Part shown: positions 45,238-53,830 of the stretch, piece after piece
Layout: each line of letters starts with the position of its first letter
How positions within the stretch are numbered: position 1 is the stretch's first letter
Assembly: GCF_001279005.1 (NCBI RefSeq)
Contig: NZ_LGCN01000074.1
Location: 62,001 to 126,000, forward strand
Direction: 5' to 3'
DNA: 64,000 nucleotides
DNA from: Streptomyces caelestis
GTDB lineage: Bacteria > Actinomycetota > Actinomycetes > Streptomycetales > Streptomycetaceae
Translations under genes and position numbers: made by a program
The notes under the pieces: model-generated
Seen by the model: only the letters and a program-made list of their open reading frames with translations
What the model was told of the DNA's origin: nothing
Database searches by the model: none

Positions 45238-45465
45238 CTCTCGGCCGGGCAGCGCCACCGCATCCGGCCGGCGTGTCCGCTCGGCGCGGGGCACGACGTC
45301 CCGCTGCTCGACGAGCCGACCGACCACCTGTCGGCGCCGCTGGTCGACGAGCCGACCGGGGCGCTCCGCGGCACCGCCGCCGGTGTCGTCGTGGCGTCCC
45401 ACGACCGTCGGCTCCTGCGGGACCTCGCGGACCGGCCGCTCCTGCGAGTGGGCGGAGGGGCGGCG
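45238..45465 (+). pseudogene. Remnant of an ABC-F-type ATPase C-terminus
   Basis: Reads LSAGQRHRIRPACPLGAG, DVPLLDEPTDHLSAPLVDE, ASHDRRLLRDLADRPLL. This is the order signature motif, Walker B, H-loop of the second ABC domain of an ABC-F antibiotic-resistance/ribosome-protection protein, with typical residues changed (LSGGQ to LSAGQ, L to P). The Walker A half and the first ABC domain are missing, and no start is present. Confidence 0.65.
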
Positions 45466-45482
45466 CCGGGCGGTCGCCCCGG

Positions 45483-45785
45483 CATGCCGCACCCCACCGC
45501 ACGGGAGGCACGGCGCCGCAGCGCGGTCGACGGCCGGCCGGTCGTCTTCTGGCGACCCGGCTGCACGTACCGCCTGCGCCTGCGCATCCGGTCGGGCCGG
45601 GACGCCGGGCGGTCGCACCGGGTCGGCATCCGGCGTGATCCGGACGGAGCGGCGGCGGTGCGGGCGGCCGCCGACGGCCACGAGACCGTGCCGACGGTCG
45701 TCGTCGGGGGCCGGCCGCACGTCAACCCGGATCCCGCGTCGGTCCGCGCACAGCTCTCCCCTCCGTCCGCGCCGCAGGAAGCCGA
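45483..45785 (+). pseudogene. Degenerate mycoredoxin/glutaredoxin-like gene
   Basis: In the same frame as the ABC-F remnant. GRPVVFWRPGCTYRLRLRI aligns with the mycoredoxin active site, but the second Cys of CxxC is Arg (CTYR). Later DPDGAAAVRAAADGHETVPTVVVGG and HVNPDP match the cis-Pro region and C-terminus. No stop follows the normal end; the frame runs on for 300 bases toward the LacI gene. An ATG at 45483 has no Shine-Dalgarno site. Probably inactive. Confidence 0.6.
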
Positions 45786-46116
45786 AGCGGCACCGGGCGC
45801 CACCGGATCCGGCGGCGCCCGCTCCTCTCCCGTGGCCGGTCGGGAGTCAGGCGCCGTGGTGCGCGGGCGGCGAGGGCGTCCCGGGGCCGGACGGCCCCGT
45901 ACACGTGCACCGGCTGTCGCGCGGACGTGCCGCCGGCGCCCGGCGCCTTGCCGCCGGGGCCGTCGGGAGCCGCCCGGTGCGGCGCCGAGGAGGGTGCGTC
46001 GGCGGGGGTGCGAGGCATCCCGCTCGACGTCCTCGATCCGGCCGGAGGTTCGCGGGACCGGCCGTTCCGGACGCCCGGTGGCCGTAAGATCTAGTGATCT
46101 CGTGGGGGGTGGGGTC
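45786..46116. other. Open but unrecognised stretch before the LacI-type gene
   Basis: No domain in any frame. The last 30 bases hold the GTGGGGGGTGGGG ribosome-binding region of the regulator gene and an AT-richer spot (TAAGATCTAGTGATCT) that is a likely promoter/operator site. Confidence 0.45.
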
Positions 46117-47139
46117 ATGGGCAAGCGGCGTCCCGGCACACCGACGCTGGAGGAGGTGGCCGCGCTCGCCGGTGTGGGGCGGGGCACCGTCTCCCGCGTC
46201 GTCAACGACGCGGCGGGCGTGAAGGATTCCACGCGCCGTGCCGTGCAGCGCGCCATCGCCGAACTGGGGTACGTGCCCAATCTGGCGGCCCGTTCACTGG
46301 CGGGCAGGCGTGCCGACGCCGTCGCGCTGGTCATGACGGAGCCGGACTGGCGGCAGTTCGGTGAGCCGTTCTTCTCGGAGATCGTCCGGTCCGTCGGCGA
46401 CGCGCTGACCGACACCAAGGTGCAGCTGCTGCTCACCCTGGTCCGCACGGACGCCGAACGGCAGCGCCTGGTGGAGTACGCGCGCGGCGGCCGGGTCGAC
46501 GGCGTGATGCTGATGTCCGTGCACGCCGAGGACGCGCTGCCCGACATGCTGGCCGAAGTGGGGCTGCCCACCGTCCTGCTGGGGCGGCGCTCGGGCGAGG
46601 AGAGCGTGACCTACGTCGACGCGGACAACGCCGGCGGCGCCCGCGGCGCGGTGGCGCACCTCCTGGGCCTCGGACGCCGCTCGATCGCGACCATCACCGG
46701 GCCGCTCGACATGTACGTGGCCCAGTGCCGGCTGCGCGGTTACCGCGAGGCGCTGGAGCGGGCGGGCGCCGAGAACAGGCCGGCCTGGACGGTCGAGGGG
46801 GACTTCTCCGCGGACAGCGGGCGCCGGGCGATGGCCGGGCTCATCGAGCGCGCCCCGGAGATCGACGGGGTGTTCGCCGCGTCGGACACCATGGCCGCGG
46901 GCGCCCTCGACGCCCTGCGCGCGGCGGGACGCCGGGTGCCGGAGGACGTCGCGGTGATCGGCTTCGACGACTTCCCGCTCGCCCAGCACACCGATCCGAA
47001 GCTGACGACGGTGCGCCAGCCGCTGGAGGAGATCGGCCGGACGATGGTGCGTCTGCTCCTGGAGGAGATGGAGGAGCCGGAGGTGGCCTGGCGGCACGTC
47101 ATCCTCCGTACGGAGCTGGTGCTGCGCGGCTCCGCCTGA
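46117..47139 (+). CDS. cebR: LacI-family regulator, CebR-like (cellulose utilisation)
   Basis: 340 residues. The HTH is TLEEVAALAGVGRGTVSRVVNDAAGVK plus hinge LGYVPNLAARSLAGRR; the periplasmic-binding-like domain carries DGVMLMSVH, VDADNAGGARGAVAHL and VIGFDDFPLAQHTDPKLTT. GTGGGGGGTGGGG lies just upstream. The gene is followed by a GGGAGCGCTCCC box 58 bases after its stop and by two more before the endoglucanase, which is the recognition sequence of CebR, the cellobiose-responsive repressor of Streptomyces. It likely represses the downstream cellulase/LPMO genes. The paralogue beside the ceb transporter operon is the true CebR in other species, so the name is by analogy. Confidence 0.8.
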   Translation: MGKRRPGTPTLEEVAALAGVGRGTVSRVVNDAAGVKDSTRRAVQRAIAELGYVPNLAARSLAGRRADAVALVMTEPDWRQFGEPFFSEIVRSVGDALTDTKVQLLLTLVRTDAERQRLVEYARGGRVDGVMLMSVHAEDALPDMLAEVGLPTVLLGRRSGEESVTYVDADNAGGARGAVAHLLGLGRRSIATITGPLDMYVAQCRLRGYREALERAGAENRPAWTVEGDFSADSGRRAMAGLIERAPEIDGVFAASDTMAAGALDALRAAGRRVPEDVAVIGFDDFPLAQHTDPKLTTVRQPLEEIGRTMVRLLLEEMEEPEVAWRHVILRTELVLRGSA

Positions 47140-47196
47140 TCCGCCTTTCCCCACTCTCCTCGACCGCCTCACGGATCACCGCGTCATCGAATGTTT

Positions 47197-47210
47197 CGGG
47201 AGCGCTCCCG
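47197..47210. promoter_or_regulatory. CebR-type box 1
   Basis: CGGGAGCGCTCCCG, a perfect palindrome 58 bases downstream of the regulator stop and 212 bases upstream of the endoglucanase ATG. Confidence 0.85.
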
Positions 47211-47285
47211 AGGCGGAGAGCCCTTCTGGATCACCTCGCTGACCTGGGGCTTCGAAATGAATTCGACAGTTTCCCGCGCACAGTC

Positions 47286-47314
47286 TTGTCAGGGACATGG
47301 GTAGCTCCTACAGT
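47286..47314 (+). promoter_or_regulatory. Promoter of the endoglucanase gene
   Basis: TTGTCA, 17 bases, TACAGT: a near-consensus vegetative promoter. The transcription start would be near 47321, just upstream of box 2, so repressor binding would block initiation or early elongation. Confidence 0.75.
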
Positions 47315-47332
47315 CCCGTTCCGAAACACCAC

Positions 47333-47346
47333 TGGGAGCGCTCCCA
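47333..47346. promoter_or_regulatory. CebR box 2 (exact consensus)
   Basis: TGGGAGCGCTCCCA, identical to the published CebR operator as I recall it, about 20 bases downstream of the -10. Confidence 0.92.
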
Positions 47347-47358
47347 TCAATGGGGAGA

Positions 47359-47372
47359 GGGGAGCGCTCCCG
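47359..47372. promoter_or_regulatory. CebR-type box 3
   Basis: GGGGAGCGCTCCCG; same 12-bp core, centred 26 bases from box 2, in the untranslated leader of the endoglucanase gene. Confidence 0.85.
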
Positions 47373-47408
47373 CCGGTCGCCCCCCCATCCTCTCGGAGAG
47401 GTCCCCGC

Positions 47409-48536
47409 ATGCGACGGTTACCGCACCACACCCGGGCCCTGCGCGGCCTGTTCGCGACGCTCCTCACCGCTCTCGCCGTGGTCGCGGCGCTGGTGACCGG
47501 GACGGCGCCGGCCCAGGCCGACACCACGATCTGCGAACAGTACGGATCGACCACCGTCCAGGGGCGCTACGTCGTCCAGAACAACCGCTGGGGCACCAGC
47601 GCCACCCAGTGCGTCACCGCCACGGACACCGGTTTCCGCCTCACCCGGGCCGACGGCTCGGTGCCGACCAACGGGGCCCCGAAGTCGTACCCGTCTCTCT
47701 TCAACGGCTGCCACTACACCAACTGCTCGCCGGGAACCGCCCTCCCCGCGCGGATCAGCGGCATCTCCAGTGCTCCCAGCAGCATCTCGTACGGCTATGT
47801 CAACGACGCCGTGTACAACGCCTCGTACGACATCTGGCTGGACCCGACGCCCCGGACCGACGGCGTGAACCGGACCGAGATCATGATCTGGCTGAACAAG
47901 GTGGGCCCGATTCAGCCGATCGGCTCCCAGGTCGGCACGGCCACCGTGGCCGGGCGCACCTGGCAGGTGTGGTCGGGCGGCAACGGCACCAACGACGTGC
48001 TGTCGTTCGTCGCGCCGTCGGCGATCAGCAGCTTCGGCTTCGACGTCATGGACTTCGTCCGGGAGACCGTCGCGCGCGGCATGGCGCGGAACGACTGGTA
48101 CCTGACGAGCGTCCAGGCGGGCTTCGAGCCCTGGCAGAACGGCGCCGGGCTCGCGGTGAACTCCTTCTCCTCCACCGTCAACACCGGCGGCGGCGAACCG
48201 GGGGGACCCGGCGGCCCGGCCGCGTGCACCGTGTCCTACGCCACGAACGCCTGGCCGGGCGGCTTCACCGCGGACGTCACCGTGAGGAACACCGGTTCGT
48301 CCGCCGTCGACGGCTGGCGGCTCGCCTTCACCCTGCCCTCCGGCCAGCGCGTCACCAACTCCTGGAACGCGTCCGTCAGCCCTTCCTCGGGCGCGGTCAC
48401 GGCGAGCGGTCTCGACGGCAACGCGCGGATCGCGCCCGGCGGGAGCCAGAACTTCGGCTTCCAGGGAACCTACAGCGGCGCCTTCGCCCGGCCGAACGGC
48501 TTCAGCCTGAACGGGACCGCCTGCACGACCACGTGA
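47409..48536 (+). CDS. celB: Secreted endo-beta-1,4-glucanase, GH12 + CBM2
   Basis: 375 residues. Signal peptide (to about 37, APAQA). The GH12 domain covers ~40-255, with catalytic Glu in NRTEIMIWLNK (nucleophile) and the acid/base Glu of QAGFEPWQNG. A Gly/Pro linker (GGGEPGGPGGPAAC) leads to a CBM2 module (~275-375) with CTVSYATNAWPGGF, surface Trp, and a C-terminal Cys (TACTT). It hydrolyses internal beta-1,4 bonds of amorphous cellulose. Three CebR boxes control it. The LPMO gene follows after 190 bases, an arrangement also seen in S. coelicolor (celB then an LPMO10). Confidence 0.95.
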   Translation: MRRLPHHTRALRGLFATLLTALAVVAALVTGTAPAQADTTICEQYGSTTVQGRYVVQNNRWGTSATQCVTATDTGFRLTRADGSVPTNGAPKSYPSLFNGCHYTNCSPGTALPARISGISSAPSSISYGYVNDAVYNASYDIWLDPTPRTDGVNRTEIMIWLNKVGPIQPIGSQVGTATVAGRTWQVWSGGNGTNDVLSFVAPSAISSFGFDVMDFVRETVARGMARNDWYLTSVQAGFEPWQNGAGLAVNSFSSTVNTGGGEPGGPGGPAACTVSYATNAWPGGFTADVTVRNTGSSAVDGWRLAFTLPSGQRVTNSWNASVSPSSGAVTASGLDGNARIAPGGSQNFGFQGTYSGAFARPNGFSLNGTACTTT

Positions 48537-48726
48537 GGCGACCGGCGGGCCGCGCACCCGCCGCGTCCCCGGCCCGGGGCCCGCTCTTCCTCCCTGCGCC
48601 GACAGGGCGGGCCCCTGCCCCGCCCCTCGAACCCCCCGCCCCTCCGGTTGACGCCCCTCCCCGGACGGGCGGGGTTTCCACCTTCCGCCCCTGTCCGACC
48701 CATCCACTACCGGCACAGGAGATCCC

Positions 48727-49806
48727 ATGCCCTTACGACGGAGACTCGTCTCCCTGGCAGCAGTACTGGCCACCCTCCTCGGAGGGCTCGGCCTGAGTTT
48801 CCTCTGGCAGAACGACGCGCAGGCGCACGGCGTGGCGATGATGCCCGGATCGCGCACCTACCTCTGTCAGCTGGACGCCGTCACCGGCACCGGCGGACTG
48901 GACCCGACCAACCCGGCGTGCCGGGACGCGCTGAACCGGAGCGGCTCGTCGGCGCTGTACAACTGGTTCGCCGTCCTCGACTCCAAGGCCGCCGGGCGGG
49001 GAGCCGGCTATGTCCCGGACGGCACGCTCTGCAGCGCCGGCGACCGCTCCCCGTACGACTTCTCCGCCTACAACGCGGCCCGCTCGGACTGGCCCCGGAC
49101 GCATCTGACGTCCGGAGCCACGGTCAAGGTGAAGTACAGCAACTGGGCCGCGCATCCGGGTGACTTCCGGGTCTACCTCACCAAGCCCGGCTGGTCGCCC
49201 ACCTCACAGCTGGGCTGGAACGACCTCGAACTCATCCAGACCGTCACCAACCCGCCCCAGCAGGGCTCGCCGGGCACCAACGGCGGCCACTACAACTGGG
49301 ACCTGAAGCTGCCCTCCGGACGTTCCGGCAACGCGCTGATCTTCATGCAGTGGGTGCGTTCGGACAGCCAGGAGAACTTCTTCTCCTGCTCCGACGTGGT
49401 CTTCGACGGCGGCAACGGCGAGGTGACCGGCATCCGCGGCTCGGGCGGCACGCCGACCCCGGATCCGACGGACCCGACGGACCCGCCGCCGCACACCGGT
49501 TCCTGCATGGCCGTCTACAACGTGGTGAACTCCTGGAACGGTGGCTTCCAGGGCTCCGTCGAGGTGATGAACCACGGGACGTCGCCGCTCAACGGCTGGG
49601 CCGTGCAGTGGAAGCCCGGTTCCGGGACCACGATCGGCAGTGCGTGGAACGGCTCCCTGACCAAGGGTTCCGACGGCACGGTGACCGTGAGGAACGTCGA
49701 TCACAACCGTGTGGTCAACCCCGACGGGAGTGTGACGTTCGGCTTCACCGCCACGTCGTCGGGCAACGACTTCCCGGTGGGCACGATCGGCTGCGTGACG
49801 CCGTAG
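48727..49806 (+). CDS. Lytic polysaccharide monooxygenase, AA10 + CBM2 (cellulose-active)
   Basis: 359 residues. The signal peptide ends NDAQA, so the mature chain starts with His34, the first copper ligand; H143 in SNWAAHPGDF is the second, giving the histidine brace. The AA10 domain ends near 235, a linker of PTDPT repeats follows, and a CBM2 module (CMAVYNVVNSWNGGFQG) completes it. Together with the GH12 enzyme it oxidatively breaks crystalline cellulose. Only a weak purine stretch (CAGGAGAT) lies before the ATG. It ends in a hairpin terminator. Confidence 0.95.
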   Translation: MPLRRRLVSLAAVLATLLGGLGLSFLWQNDAQAHGVAMMPGSRTYLCQLDAVTGTGGLDPTNPACRDALNRSGSSALYNWFAVLDSKAAGRGAGYVPDGTLCSAGDRSPYDFSAYNAARSDWPRTHLTSGATVKVKYSNWAAHPGDFRVYLTKPGWSPTSQLGWNDLELIQTVTNPPQQGSPGTNGGHYNWDLKLPSGRSGNALIFMQWVRSDSQENFFSCSDVVFDGGNGEVTGIRGSGGTPTPDPTDPTDPPPHTGSCMAVYNVVNSWNGGFQGSVEVMNHGTSPLNGWAVQWKPGSGTTIGSAWNGSLTKGSDGTVTVRNVDHNRVVNPDGSVTFGFTATSSGNDFPVGTIGCVTP

Positions 49807-49816
49807 CCGTCCCGGA

Positions 49817-49858
49817 CCGGGCGGTGGCGGGGGGAAATTCCCTACCGGTACCGCCCGG
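49817..49858 (+). terminator. Hairpin terminator after the LPMO gene
   Basis: CCGGGCGGT pairs with ACCGCCCGG across 24 bases, starting 11 bases after the stop. Nine perfect pairs, no U-tract. Confidence 0.6.
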
Positions 49859-49878
49859 AAAGGGCCGAGACTCCTCTC

Positions 49879-50496
49879 ATGACTGACATGGAAATGTTCC
49901 GGGACGCGGTCACCGCGTGGGCCGCCGGCGGTCCCGGCGGGCCCGCGCGCGAGTCGGCGGCGCGGCTCGGCGTCCGGACGGCGGTCCTGCTCGAGGGGCT
50001 GAGCGACGCCGCGGCGGTCGAGGCGCTGGCCGCGCGCCGCGGCCGGAACCCGGCGGCCGAGGGGATCTGCGTCCTGCCGATGGGGGGCGCGATGAACATC
50101 GGGCGCTTCGCCCGCCTTCTCGGGCCGTCCGGTCTGGACCTGCGCCTCACGGGGCTGTGCGACGAGGGCGAACGCGGTCACTACGCCCGCGGGTTGGAGC
50201 GGGCCGGTGTCGCACGGCAGGAGTTCTTCGTCTGCGCCGCGGACCTGGAGGACGAGCTCATCCGCGCGCTGGGGGTGACGCGGGTGGAGGAACTGGTCCG
50301 GGCGGAGGGCGACCTGCGCCCCCTGCGGACCTTCCTGAGCCAGCCCGCCCAGCGGGAACGCACCCCGCGGCAGCGGCTGCGGCGCTTCCTCGGCACGAAG
50401 AAGGGCCGCAAGATCCACTACGGTCGCGTTCTCGTCGAGGCCCTCCACCCCGGGCGCGTGCCCGCACCGCTCGACGACCTGCTCACCGTCCTGTGA
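49879..50496 (+). CDS. Stand-alone TOPRIM-domain protein (OLD-like)
   Basis: 205 residues from an ATG at 49879. The core VLLEGLSDAAAVEALAARRG, VLPMGGAMNIGRFARLL and GLCDEGE reproduces the TOPRIM fold: metal Glu in EGxSD, and the acidic pair near CDEGE. FVCAADLEDELIRALG matches the DLE segment seen in TOPRIM domains of OLD-family nucleases. Unlike OLD proteins there is no ABC-type ATPase, and none is adjacent. The C-terminus is basic (RQRLRRFLGTKKGRK). It may be a nuclease or a nucleotide-transfer enzyme; a defence role cannot be claimed from this alone. Confidence 0.75.
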   Translation: MTDMEMFRDAVTAWAAGGPGGPARESAARLGVRTAVLLEGLSDAAAVEALAARRGRNPAAEGICVLPMGGAMNIGRFARLLGPSGLDLRLTGLCDEGERGHYARGLERAGVARQEFFVCAADLEDELIRALGVTRVEELVRAEGDLRPLRTFLSQPAQRERTPRQRLRRFLGTKKGRKIHYGRVLVEALHPGRVPAPLDDLLTVL

Positions 50497-50499
50497 CCG

Positions 50500-51300
50500 G
50501 TGGGCGACGGGGCAGGGAAGGACCGGTCGCCGAAGAGGACGCGACCGGCCGCGGCCCGGCCGAACGGTGTGCGCGGCAAGGCGGACGCCGCCGTGGCCGC
50601 GGCGCCGGCGTCCGGATGTGCGCCAGGCTCCTGCGCAGGGCGAGCCGTCCCCGGAAGTGCGCGCGCAGGGCGGCTCCGTCGTAGTGGGTCGACGGGGCCG
50701 GTCGCCCCGGCCGGAGCGCGTCGTCGAAGGCGGAGGCGGCCGGCTCCGGCAGGCGCGGGCACGGGTCCAGGCCCCCGGCGGTGAGGGGCGAGACCGCGCC
50801 CGCCGCGTCGCCCACGAGGAGCCCTTCGGCACAGGCGATGCGGCGCGGCACCCCGCCGACGGACATCGGGCCCCGCGCCGCTCCACCGCCCCGGGCCGGT
50901 CCACGCCGGCCGGCCCGGGGGTCGAGGCGCCGAACCGTTCCATGGTCCGGCGCAGGCCCCGTGGGGAGGCGGTCGGCGTACCCCGCGGCCCCGACGTGGG
51001 CGTGCCGCCCGCCGTCGACCACCCGGGCCAGGTGTCCGGGGGCGCAGGAGGGGACGAGGACGCAAGGGGAGGTCGGGGGTTCGCCGTTCGCGGGCGACGC
51101 TCGAACGGGCTCCGTCGGCGCCGACGGCGAAGCGCGCCCGGACCCCGGCCGGCCCGTCGCGGCCCACCGGACGGAAGGCGCCGCCCCGTCGGCCGGGGTA
51201 GCGCGTGCCCGGCGCCGGCCGCACGCCGGCGTCGACGTGGCGGACACCGGCGGTCAACTGCGCCTCGTCCACGGCGAGATCATGCCCGTGCCGACATGAG
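50500..51300 (-). pseudogene. Decayed FAD-dependent reductase (geranylgeranyl-reductase-like)
   Basis: Pieces lie in different bottom-strand frames: ARFAVGADGARSSVARE (second dinucleotide-binding motif), VDGGRHAHVGAAGYADRL, EGLLVGDAAGAVSPLTAGG (the GD motif that contacts FAD) and a C-terminal GRVLFGDRSFPAPSP. The N-terminal GxGxxG FAD-binding segment is absent and at least three frame changes occur. Homologues are soluble FAD oxidoreductases acting on lipids or aromatic compounds. Confidence 0.65.
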
Positions 51301-51406
51301 GCGGGCACCGGGGCCGCGCCCGGCGGCGGGGACGTGGTGATCGAGTGGTGGGCGTCGGGGCGTGCGCGTACGGTCGAACGGTGGACTCCCGAAAGGGCGA
51401 CCCGGC

Positions 51407-52945
51407 ATGACCAGAAGCAGTCCGCGACCGGCCCCCGCACCGCAGAACGCCGCCCGGAACGCCGGCGGCGGTGGAAACGTGATGGCGCTGCTGGTCATCG
51501 CGTCGTGTCAGCTGATGGTGGTGCTGGACATCACCATCGTGAACATCGCGCTGCCGCACATCCAGCGCTCCCTCGACTTCTCCACCACCAGCCTGTCGTG
51601 GGTGGTCAACGCCTACACCCTCACCTTCGGCGGTCTGCTGCTGCTCGGCGGCCGGACCGGCGACATCCTCGGCAGACGGCGTGTCTTCATCGTCGGCGTG
51701 CTGCTCTTCGCACTGGCCTCACTGCTCGGCGGGCTCGCCCAGAACTCCGGCCAACTCCTCGCCGCCCGCGCCCTCCAGGGCGTGGGAGGAGCCATCGCCT
51801 CGCCGACGGCCCTCGCCCTGATCAGCACCACCTTCCGCGAAGGGCCGGAACGCAACCGGGCCTTCGGGGTCTTCGCCGCGGTGTCGGCGGGCGGCGGCGC
51901 GATCGGTCTGCTCGCCGGGGGCATGCTCGTCGAGTGGCTGAACTGGCGGTGGGTGCTCTTCGTCAACGTCCCGATCGGGCTGCTCATCGCCCTCGCCGCA
52001 CCACACTGGATCAGGAAGTCCGAACGCCACCCGGGTCACTTCGACGTCACCGGCGCGCTGACCTCCACCGCCGGCATGGTGCTGCTGGTCTACGGGTTCA
52101 TCAGGGCCGCGCAGGACGGCTGGCGGGACCCGTTCACCCTGGCCTCGTTCGCCGCGGCCGCCCTCGTCCTCTTCGGGTTCGTCCTGGTCGAGAGGAGGTC
52201 GAGGCAGCCCATCACCCCGCTGCACATGTTCGCCGACCGGAACCGCGCGGGCACGTACGGCATCATGCTGTGCCTGGCCGCGGCGATGTTCGGCATGTTC
52301 TTCTTCCTGACGCTCTTCGTGCAGGACGTACTGGGCTTCAGTCCCCTGCGGGCCGGACTCGCTTTCCTGCCGGTCAGCGCGGTCATCGCGATCGGCGCCG
52401 GACTGGCCTCGCGGTTCCTGCCCGTGTACGGGCCCAAACCCTTCATGGTCGGGGGTGGTGTGCTCGCTGCGGCGGGCCTGGGCTGGCTGACGCTGACCGA
52501 CGTCCACTCCACCTACGCGGGCAGCGTCCTCGGGCCGATGCTGGTCTTCAGCCTCGGCATGGGCATGGAGTTCGTGTCGCTGACGCTGATGGCCCTGTCG
52601 AACGTGCCCGTGCGGGAGAGCGGCGCGGCCTCCGGCCTCCTCAACGCCACCCAGCAGGTCGGCGGCTCGCTCGGTCTGTCCATCCTGGTCACGGTGTTCG
52701 GCACGGCGAGCGGCAACGAGGCGGAGAAACAGGTTCCGCTCTTCCTGCGGCAGGCGACCCCTGCCGAGCGTCTGCGCTTCCAGCGCACCGGAGAGCTGCC
52801 ACCGCCCTGGGGCGACGAGGTCCTCGCCTCCGGTGTCTCGGCGGCCTTCGTCATGGCGGCGATCTTCGCCGCGCTCGCCGCGCTGATCGCCGTCGTGGCC
52901 ATCCAGGTCCGCCCCTCCGACCTGCAACGCCTCCAGGGCGGGTGA
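51407..52945 (+). CDS. MFS transporter, DHA2 (14-helix) drug exporter
   Basis: 512 residues from an ATG with GAAAGGG 12 bases upstream. Fourteen hydrophobic helices. Motif LVVLDITIVNIALPHIQ (motif D1) in helix 1, GRTGDILGRRRVF (motif A) in loop 2-3, and GGAIGLLAGGMLVEWLNWRW (motif C) identify the EmrB/QacA-type proton antiporter group. Substrate probably hydrophobic cations or antibiotics. It is convergent with the EEP gene, with 21 bases between stops. No regulator is adjacent apart from the FAD-reductase remnant. Confidence 0.93.
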   Translation: MTRSSPRPAPAPQNAARNAGGGGNVMALLVIASCQLMVVLDITIVNIALPHIQRSLDFSTTSLSWVVNAYTLTFGGLLLLGGRTGDILGRRRVFIVGVLLFALASLLGGLAQNSGQLLAARALQGVGGAIASPTALALISTTFREGPERNRAFGVFAAVSAGGGAIGLLAGGMLVEWLNWRWVLFVNVPIGLLIALAAPHWIRKSERHPGHFDVTGALTSTAGMVLLVYGFIRAAQDGWRDPFTLASFAAAALVLFGFVLVERRSRQPITPLHMFADRNRAGTYGIMLCLAAAMFGMFFFLTLFVQDVLGFSPLRAGLAFLPVSAVIAIGAGLASRFLPVYGPKPFMVGGGVLAAAGLGWLTLTDVHSTYAGSVLGPMLVFSLGMGMEFVSLTLMALSNVPVRESGAASGLLNATQQVGGSLGLSILVTVFGTASGNEAEKQVPLFLRQATPAERLRFQRTGELPPPWGDEVLASGVSAAFVMAAIFAALAALIAVVAIQVRPSDLQRLQGG

Positions 52946-52966
52946 ACGAGCCCGCCGGCGACCGGT

Positions 52967-53830
52967 TCAGCGGCCGCGCCGGTGGACCTTCAGGTCCGCG
53001 ACCACGGGCCGGTGATCGGACGCCTCCGTCGCCACCGTGCGGGCGCCGGTCACCCGGACGTCGGGTGAGACGGTGACCAGGTCGATGCGCTTGACCGGGT
53101 CGGCCGCCGGATACGTCCCGCCGCCGCCGGGGGCGGCGTCCCGCAACCGCTCCCACAGCGGCGCGAGTTCGGGGTCCGTCACCTCGGCGTTGAAGTCGCC
53201 GGCCAGGATCGTCGGTCCGCGGTCGGCGGCGAGTACGGCGAGCATGTCCGCCACCTGCGCCTCGCGGACCGACGGGTCGGCCCGGTGGTCCAGGTGCGTG
53301 GTGTAGACGTGCACGTGCGCGCCCCGCACGTCGACCACCGCCTCGGCGAAGCCGGGCGCCGGGGCCGGCACCGGATCGGGTGTCCGGGTGGAGAGCCGGG
53401 TGATCTCGTGGTTCTCGGCGGCGAGTACGGGGTGGCGGCTCAGTACGGCGACGCCGAACCGCCGCCGCTCGCCGCCCGGCTCGGCCGGGTCCAGGTCGTG
53501 GATCGGTGCGAAGAACACCCGCATGTCCAGCTTCCCGGCCAGTGCGCGGGCCTCGTCGGCGAAGTCGCTGCGGGCGCCCCAGTGGACGTCGACCTCCTGG
53601 AGGCCGATCACGTCGGCCCGCAGGCCGCGCAGGGCCGCCGCGGTGCGGTCGAGGTCGAAGACCCGGTCCTCGCCGGCCCCGGCGTGGATGTTGTACGTCG
53701 CCACCCGCAGCGCCACCACGGGGGCGTGCGCTCCGGGAACACCGGCCGCCGTGGCCGGTGCGGCCGTGGCCGGCAGGATGGCGGCGAGTACGGCGGCGGC
53801 GCGGACAGGGCGACGAAAACGGGGCTTCAT
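52967..53830 (-). CDS. Secreted endonuclease/exonuclease/phosphatase (EEP) family protein
   Basis: 287 residues from an ATG six bases after CGGAGAAG. Signal peptide (to ~29, ATAAG), then the EEP fold: VATYNIHAG, IGLQEVDVHWG with metal Glu, YTTHLDHRAD, LAGDFNAEV (catalytic Asp/Asn), and ATEASDHRPVVADL with the terminal SDH. All catalytic residues are present. It may cleave DNA, sphingomyelin-type lipids or phosphoinositides outside the cell; the exact substrate cannot be read. Monocistronic. Confidence 0.9.
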   Translation of the reverse strand: MKPRFRRPVRAAAVLAAILPATAAPATAAGVPGAHAPVVALRVATYNIHAGAGEDRVFDLDRTAAALRGLRADVIGLQEVDVHWGARSDFADEARALAGKLDMRVFFAPIHDLDPAEPGGERRRFGVAVLSRHPVLAAENHEITRLSTRTPDPVPAPAPGFAEAVVDVRGAHVHVYTTHLDHRADPSVREAQVADMLAVLAADRGPTILAGDFNAEVTDPELAPLWERLRDAAPGGGGTYPAADPVKRIDLVTVSPDVRVTGARTVATEASDHRPVVADLKVHRRGR

